Shown here: positions 60,784 to 64,000 of the stretch, in pieces | Numbering within the stretch: position 1 is the stretch's first letter | Layout of the letters: each line of letters begins with the position of its first letter | NCBI GenBank assembly: GCA_016717345.1 | Contig: JADKFR010000007.1 | Location: forward strand, 62,001-126,000 | DNA: 64,000 bases | Origin: Propionibacteriaceae bacterium | Lineage (GTDB): Bacteria; Actinomycetota; Actinomycetes; Propionibacteriales; Propionibacteriaceae | Direction of reading: 5' to 3' | Made by a program: the position numbers and the translations under genes | Notes under the pieces: model-generated | What the model was told of the DNA's origin: nothing | Seen by the model: the letters and a program-made list of their open reading frames with translations, nothing else | Databases searched by the model: none

Positions 60784-61671
60784 ATGCAGTATCTGACCAT
60801 GGACGTGGGTGGCTCCGGCATCAAGTACGCCCTGGCCGACGAGTCCTACGCGCTCAGCCACAAGGGTGTCGTGCCCACCAGCTACGACTCGCACGGCGAC
60901 TTCATCGCCGCGATCGGACGGATCTACGAGCCGTTCCGGGGGGCTGTGGCCGGGATCGCCCTCAGCTGCTGCGGCGAACTCGATCCCACCAGCGGCTACA
61001 TGTTCTCCGGGGGAGCGCTCGTCTTCAACGCCGGGACCAACCTGATCGAGTCGGTCGAAGCGCGCTGCGGGGTGCCCGTCTCGCTGGAGAATGACGCCAA
61101 CTGCGCGCTGCTGGCCGAGGTTCACGACGGGTGCCTCACCGACTGCCGGAACGCCGTAGCGCTGATCATCGGCACCGGGGTGGGGGGCGCGATCCTCATC
61201 AACGGCCAGATCTACCACGGTTCCCACTTCCACTCCGGCAACGCCAGTTTCACCAAGGTCGATCTCTGCGACCCGGCGAGCCCGCCGCTGGCTTGGCTCA
61301 GCGGGGTCGGAGCTCTGCTGGCCGACTACGCCCAGGCCGCTGGGGTGCCGGCCGGATCCCTGGACGGACGGGCCTTCTTCGACCACCTCCAGCGAGGCGA
61401 GCCGACGGCGGCGGAGGCGCTGGACAGGTTCTGCTCCCGGCTGGGCCAGTTCATCTTCAACCTCCAGATCATCCTGGACGTGGACGCCTTCGCTATCGGG
61501 GGTGGCATCAGCGCCCAGCCGGTGTTCGTGGACCTCCTCAACGACAAGGTCCAGGCGAGCTTCGACAGCGCGCCGGTCGCGCTCCCCAGACCCCAGATCC
61601 GAAGCTGCCGCTACTTCAACGATGCCAACCTGATCGGCGCGCTGCACCATCACCTCGCGCCCACGGTGTGA
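60784..61671 (+). CDS. ROK-family protein without the zinc motif
   Basis: A 295-residue actin-fold protein. It opens YLTMDVGGSGIKYALAD (phosphate-1 loop), has ALSCCGELDPTSGYMFSGGALVFNAG, VSLENDANCALLAEVHDG and ALIIGTGVGGAILINGQIYHG (phosphate-2 loop), and IDDV-type adenosine motif DAFAIGGGIS. These are ROK sugar-kinase features, but the zinc-binding CxCGxxGC that usually follows the GH motif is missing (the region reads HFHSGNASFTKVDLCDP). The sugar is unknown. No DNA-binding domain is present, so it is a kinase rather than a regulator. GGAATCGCG may be the ribosome site. Confidence 0.82.
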   Translation: MQYLTMDVGGSGIKYALADESYALSHKGVVPTSYDSHGDFIAAIGRIYEPFRGAVAGIALSCCGELDPTSGYMFSGGALVFNAGTNLIESVEARCGVPVSLENDANCALLAEVHDGCLTDCRNAVALIIGTGVGGAILINGQIYHGSHFHSGNASFTKVDLCDPASPPLAWLSGVGALLADYAQAAGVPAGSLDGRAFFDHLQRGEPTAAEALDRFCSRLGQFIFNLQIILDVDAFAIGGGISAQPVFVDLLNDKVQASFDSAPVALPRPQIRSCRYFNDANLIGALHHHLAPTV

Positions 61672-61768
61672 CCCTCCCTGGGTGGACGTGGTTTGCGCTT
61701 GGCGGCCTTGAGGGTGGTTCCGCGGCGGCGGGTGAGGTCGAGCAGGTGCCTAGGACGGTGTTGGCCCC

Positions 61769-62452
61769 TCAGCCGGGCTGGCCCTCGGGAGTGCGGGTGA
61801 CCAGGCAGGCGCCCGGTTCCGCGAACGGGTGGAGCCGGACGGCCACCCCCGGGCGACCGGCGGCTGCGAGGGCGGCATCCAGCAGCCCCTGGTGAATCGG
61901 GCAGATGACCTCGGGATGCCTGCGGGCCGCGGCCAGCAGGGGGCAGGTGCGCAGCTGGATCACCTCTGGTTCCTCGGGGTGGACAACGGGTGAGAACCCG
62001 AGCTCGCTGAGGACCCCCTGCACCGCCTGCCAGGGCTCGTGTGACTCCAGACCCTCCGGGCCGGCGGCCTTCCAGGCGAGCCCGATGGCACGGGCGGCCT
62101 CCCCGGAGAGCCCGGTCGCGGCCAGGTGCTCGGCGAGGGCGTCGACCAGCTGGACGTAGGCCAGCGGCGCCCCCTCTTCTCTCGAGCGCCGGCCGAGGGG
62201 AGTGAGGACGTAGGCGCGAGCGGGCCGCCCCCGCCGTCCCTGCGCCGGGAGCTGCTCCGCGCTCAGGAATCCGGCCGCGACCAGGGAGTCCAGGTGCTGG
62301 CGGGCGGCGTTCGGATGCCCGCCCAGGGTCTCGGACAGGAGTGCCAGCGTGGCCGTCCCCCCGGCGTTGGCGACCGCGTCCAGCACCCGCCGCCGCGCCG
62401 GGGTCAGGGCATCCCCCACCGGGAACGGGGACGGTCCGAGGTCAGGATCCAT
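61769..62452 (-). CDS. SufR-like winged-helix regulator (COG2345-type) with C-terminal cysteines
   Basis: A 227-residue regulator. The N-terminal DeoR/ArsR-like winged helix is TPARRRVLDAVANAGGTATLALLSETLGGHPNAARQHLDSLVAAGFL with the basic wing GRRGRPARAYVLTPLG. The C-terminal part has RTCPLLAAARRHPEVICPIHQGLL and later GACLV, a cysteine pattern like that of SufR, which holds an iron-sulfur cluster; redox, iron or NO sensing is inferred. The ATG at 62452 lies six bases after a TACCCT -10 box, so it is probably leaderless; the longer open frame is not coding. It is divergent from the DUF2249 gene and likely controls it through the palindrome between them. Confidence 0.8.
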   Translation of the reverse strand: MDPDLGPSPFPVGDALTPARRRVLDAVANAGGTATLALLSETLGGHPNAARQHLDSLVAAGFLSAEQLPAQGRRGRPARAYVLTPLGRRSREEGAPLAYVQLVDALAEHLAATGLSGEAARAIGLAWKAAGPEGLESHEPWQAVQGVLSELGFSPVVHPEEPEVIQLRTCPLLAAARRHPEVICPIHQGLLDAALAAAGRPGVAVRLHPFAEPGACLVTRTPEGQPG

Positions 62453-62472
62453 GGGATCAGGGTAGCCAATAT

Positions 62473-62490
62473 TTACAGATGCATATGTAA
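62473..62490. promoter_or_regulatory. Near-palindromic operator between divergent genes
   Basis: TTACAGATGCATATGTAA, symmetric apart from one base pair. It lies 8 bp from the regulator's -10 box (TACCCT, 62459-62464) and 31 bp from the DUF2249 ATG, so one bound dimer could affect both promoters. It is A/T-rich in a G/C-rich setting. Confidence 0.55.
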
Positions 62491-62521
62491 TAATGGCGGT
62501 CCGGATTCTAGGAGGAACCTG

Positions 62522-62803
62522 ATGAGCACCATCCCCGTCCAGGAACGCCACACCTGCACCTGCGGCCACGCCGACGAAAGCCTGCCGACCCTCGATGCCC
62601 GCAGCATTCCCCACGAACTGCGCCACGCCGCGATCCTGGGGGCTGTCGGCTCGCTGGCGCCGGGCCGGGCGATGGCGCTGGTCGCCCCCCACGACCCCCA
62701 ACCGCTGCTGACCCAGATCTCCCAGGTCTTCGGGCCGGCCATCGAGGTGTCGTACCTTGTCACCGGACCCGAGGCCTGGACCGTGAAGTTCGCCCGGGCC
62801 TGA
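62522..62803 (+). CDS. DUF2249 protein
   Basis: A 93-residue small soluble protein. After a short HTCTCGHADES stretch with two cysteines it reads LPTLDARSIPHELRHAAILGAVGSLAPGRAMALVAPHDPQPLLTQI, the DUF2249 core, followed by VSYLVTGPEAWTVKFARA. DUF2249 proteins often occur with denitrification, NO-response or hemerythrin genes. AGGAGGAAC precedes the ATG at 62522. It is followed after 94 bases by a gene for a membrane protein that may be the N-terminal part of a nitrite reductase-type enzyme, which fits this association. Confidence 0.87.
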   Translation: MSTIPVQERHTCTCGHADESLPTLDARSIPHELRHAAILGAVGSLAPGRAMALVAPHDPQPLLTQISQVFGPAIEVSYLVTGPEAWTVKFARA

Positions 62804-62897
62804 TCCTGAGCACCCACACTCCCCCGGTCACGCGGGCACGCAACCGGCAGGCCTGTCACCGGCGGGCCCTGTCGATGATCGCCGTGGTGGTGTCCTC

Positions 62898-64000
62898 GTG
62901 AGGCGGGGACGCGTCGAGCCCGTCCGCGACGGGATCGTGCTGGGCTGGCTGCTGGTCGCCGTCGCGGTCGCCCTGGCTCACCGGTGGGTACCCCAGGCGG
63001 TGTGGCTGATGATCCACCTCGTCCTGCTGGGGGCGCTCAGTCACGCCGCCCTGGTGTGGAGCGAACATTTCTCCCACACCCTGCTGCGCACCGTTTCCGG
63101 CCCTCGGGACCACCTCCTGTTCAACGTCCGCGCGCTGACTCTGTTCACGGGGGCGCTGCTGGTCCTGGTCGGGGTGCCGGCCAAGGTGTGGCCGGTCGTG
63201 GTGGCAGGGGCGACCCTGGTGGCCTTCGCCGCCGGCTGGCACGGCGCCCACCTGTGGCGGGCGATGAGACGGGCCCTGCCCGGACGGTTCCGGATCGTGT
63301 CCCGCTACTACCTCGCTGCCGCCGCCTGCCTGCCGGTCGGCGCGACGTTCGGCGCCTGGCTGGCCTCCGGGGTGGACGAGGAGTGGCGCGGACGGCTGCT
63401 GATCGCGCACACGATGGTCAATCTGCTGGGGTGGATCGGCCTCACCGTCACCGGCACCCTCATCACGTTCTGGCCCACGCTCCTGCGCACCCGACTCGAC
63501 GAACGCGCCGAGCGCCTGGCGCGACAGGCGCTGCCGCTCTTCGGGGCCGGGTTGCTCGTGATGCCCGTCGGCGCCCTGGCGGGGCTGCGGTGGGTGGCCG
63601 CCGTGGGGCTCGCCGGCTACCTCGCCGGACTGGCGTGGTGGGGTCGGGCGCTCCTGGTGCCGGTGCGAACCTCCCCGCCCAGAGAGTTCGCCAGCGCTTC
63701 GGTGGCCGCCGCCGTGGCGTGGGGAGCGGTCTGCGTCGTCTGGGTCGGGGCCCTCCTGGTCGGCGCCGGCTCCTGGCCGGCGGTGACCGACGCGTTACCC
63801 CAGGTGGCCGGGGTGGTCGCGGTCGGATTCGCCGCCCAACTGCTCACCGGCGCCCTGTCCTACCTGATGCCCTCGGTGCTGGGAGGCGGGCCGGCCGCCG
63901 TCCGGGCCGCCCGGCAGTGGTGCGATCGCGGCACGACCCTGCGCCTGGCGATCATCAACGGCGGGCTGCTGCTGTGGCTGCTACCCGCACCCTCCTGGGT
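62898..64000 (+). CDS. Multi-pass membrane protein, possibly the N-terminal part of a copper nitrite reductase-like protein (truncated by window end)
   Basis: The first 367 codons of a gene that runs off the right edge. Seen are about nine hydrophobic helices with many histidines: IVLGWLLVAVAVALAHRWVPQAVWLMIHLVLLGALSHAALVWSEHF in essence gives helices 1 and 2, then VSRYYLAAAACLPVGATFGAWL, LLIAHTMVNLLGWIGLTVTG and LTGALSYLMPSVLGGG. From memory this resembles the membrane domain fused in front of multicopper oxidase / AniA-type nitrite reductase modules in actinobacteria; the cupredoxin part would lie beyond the window. The GTG at 62898 is the first plausible start. The regulator and DUF2249 context is consistent with nitrogen-oxide metabolism. 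Confidence 0.6.
   Translation, partial: MRRGRVEPVRDGIVLGWLLVAVAVALAHRWVPQAVWLMIHLVLLGALSHAALVWSEHFSHTLLRTVSGPRDHLLFNVRALTLFTGALLVLVGVPAKVWPVVVAGATLVAFAAGWHGAHLWRAMRRALPGRFRIVSRYYLAAAACLPVGATFGAWLASGVDEEWRGRLLIAHTMVNLLGWIGLTVTGTLITFWPTLLRTRLDERAERLARQALPLFGAGLLVMPVGALAGLRWVAAVGLAGYLAGLAWWGRALLVPVRTSPPREFASASVAAAVAWGAVCVVWVGALLVGAGSWPAVTDALPQVAGVVAVGFAAQLLTGALSYLMPSVLGGGPAAVRAARQWCDRGTTLRLAIINGGLLLWLLPAPSW

Noticed and set aside
61672..61768. Possible terminator or small RNA between the ROK gene and the regulator gene
   Set aside because: No convincing stem or promoter could be found in these 97 bases.

Overview
The window is about 70% G+C. It carries tightly packed operons with frequent ATGA/GTGA start-stop overlaps, lipoprotein-type binding proteins, and many promoters whose TANNNT -10 box lies 6-7 bases before the start codon (leaderless mRNAs). 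With a likely pyrophosphate-dependent PEP carboxykinase, a methylmalonate-semialdehyde-type dehydrogenase and a B12-riboswitch-controlled cobalt importer, this points to an anaerobic or facultative actinobacterium, most likely of the Propionibacteriaceae. The taxon is an inference from gene content. No rRNA, tRNA, CRISPR array, insertion sequence or prophage was seen.

Layout. 1-8 kb: start of a class V aminotransferase, an OmpR-type two-component system, an exported DUF2202 protein, a four-domain CoA-disulfide reductase/rhodanese/TusA/DsrE fusion, an AhpD-like protein and an mmsA-type aldehyde dehydrogenase with a CsoR-like site in its promoter. 8-14 kb: cysE behind a polycysteine leader ORF, a PfkB kinase, and thiBPQ under a TPP riboswitch. 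14-23 kb: DUF853 ATPase, membrane proteins, the 1,129-residue probable PPi-PEPCK, an MFS carrier and a dual-specificity phosphatase. 23-32 kb: an ssu-type sulfonate importer behind a second Cys-ending leader ORF, then a TetR/HlyD/LolD/FtsX export operon with a TetR palindrome. 32-38 kb: small proteins, a rhomboid-fold protein without the catalytic serine, and a frc/rbs-type sugar importer whose binding-protein gene is cut off beside a 17-G run, probably an assembly artefact. 38-44 kb: an MFS carrier, a 1,061-residue [FeFe]-hydrogenase/GltD fusion and a PfkB kinase. 44-50 kb: a complete oppCABDF peptide importer. 50-53 kb: a flavin electron-transfer module (ferric-reductase-like protein, FMN-binding lipid-anchored or secreted protein, ApbE). 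53-57 kb: MFS, SixA, two small stress-type proteins and a SigB/F-family sigma factor. 57-61 kb: a nitronate-monooxygenase-like protein with tandem operators, and cbiMNQO under a cobalamin riboswitch. 61-64 kb: a ROK protein, then a SufR-like regulator divergent from a DUF2249 protein and the membrane half of a possible copper nitrite reductase.

The genes form a picture of fermentative redox metabolism (PPi-PEPCK, hydrogenase, flavin transfer) with sulfur supply under cysteine control. Two separate leaderless mini-ORFs ending in cysteine codons precede cysE and ssuABC and look like a cysteine-responsive attenuation regulon. A 79-bp intergenic repeat occurs twice, 33 kb apart.
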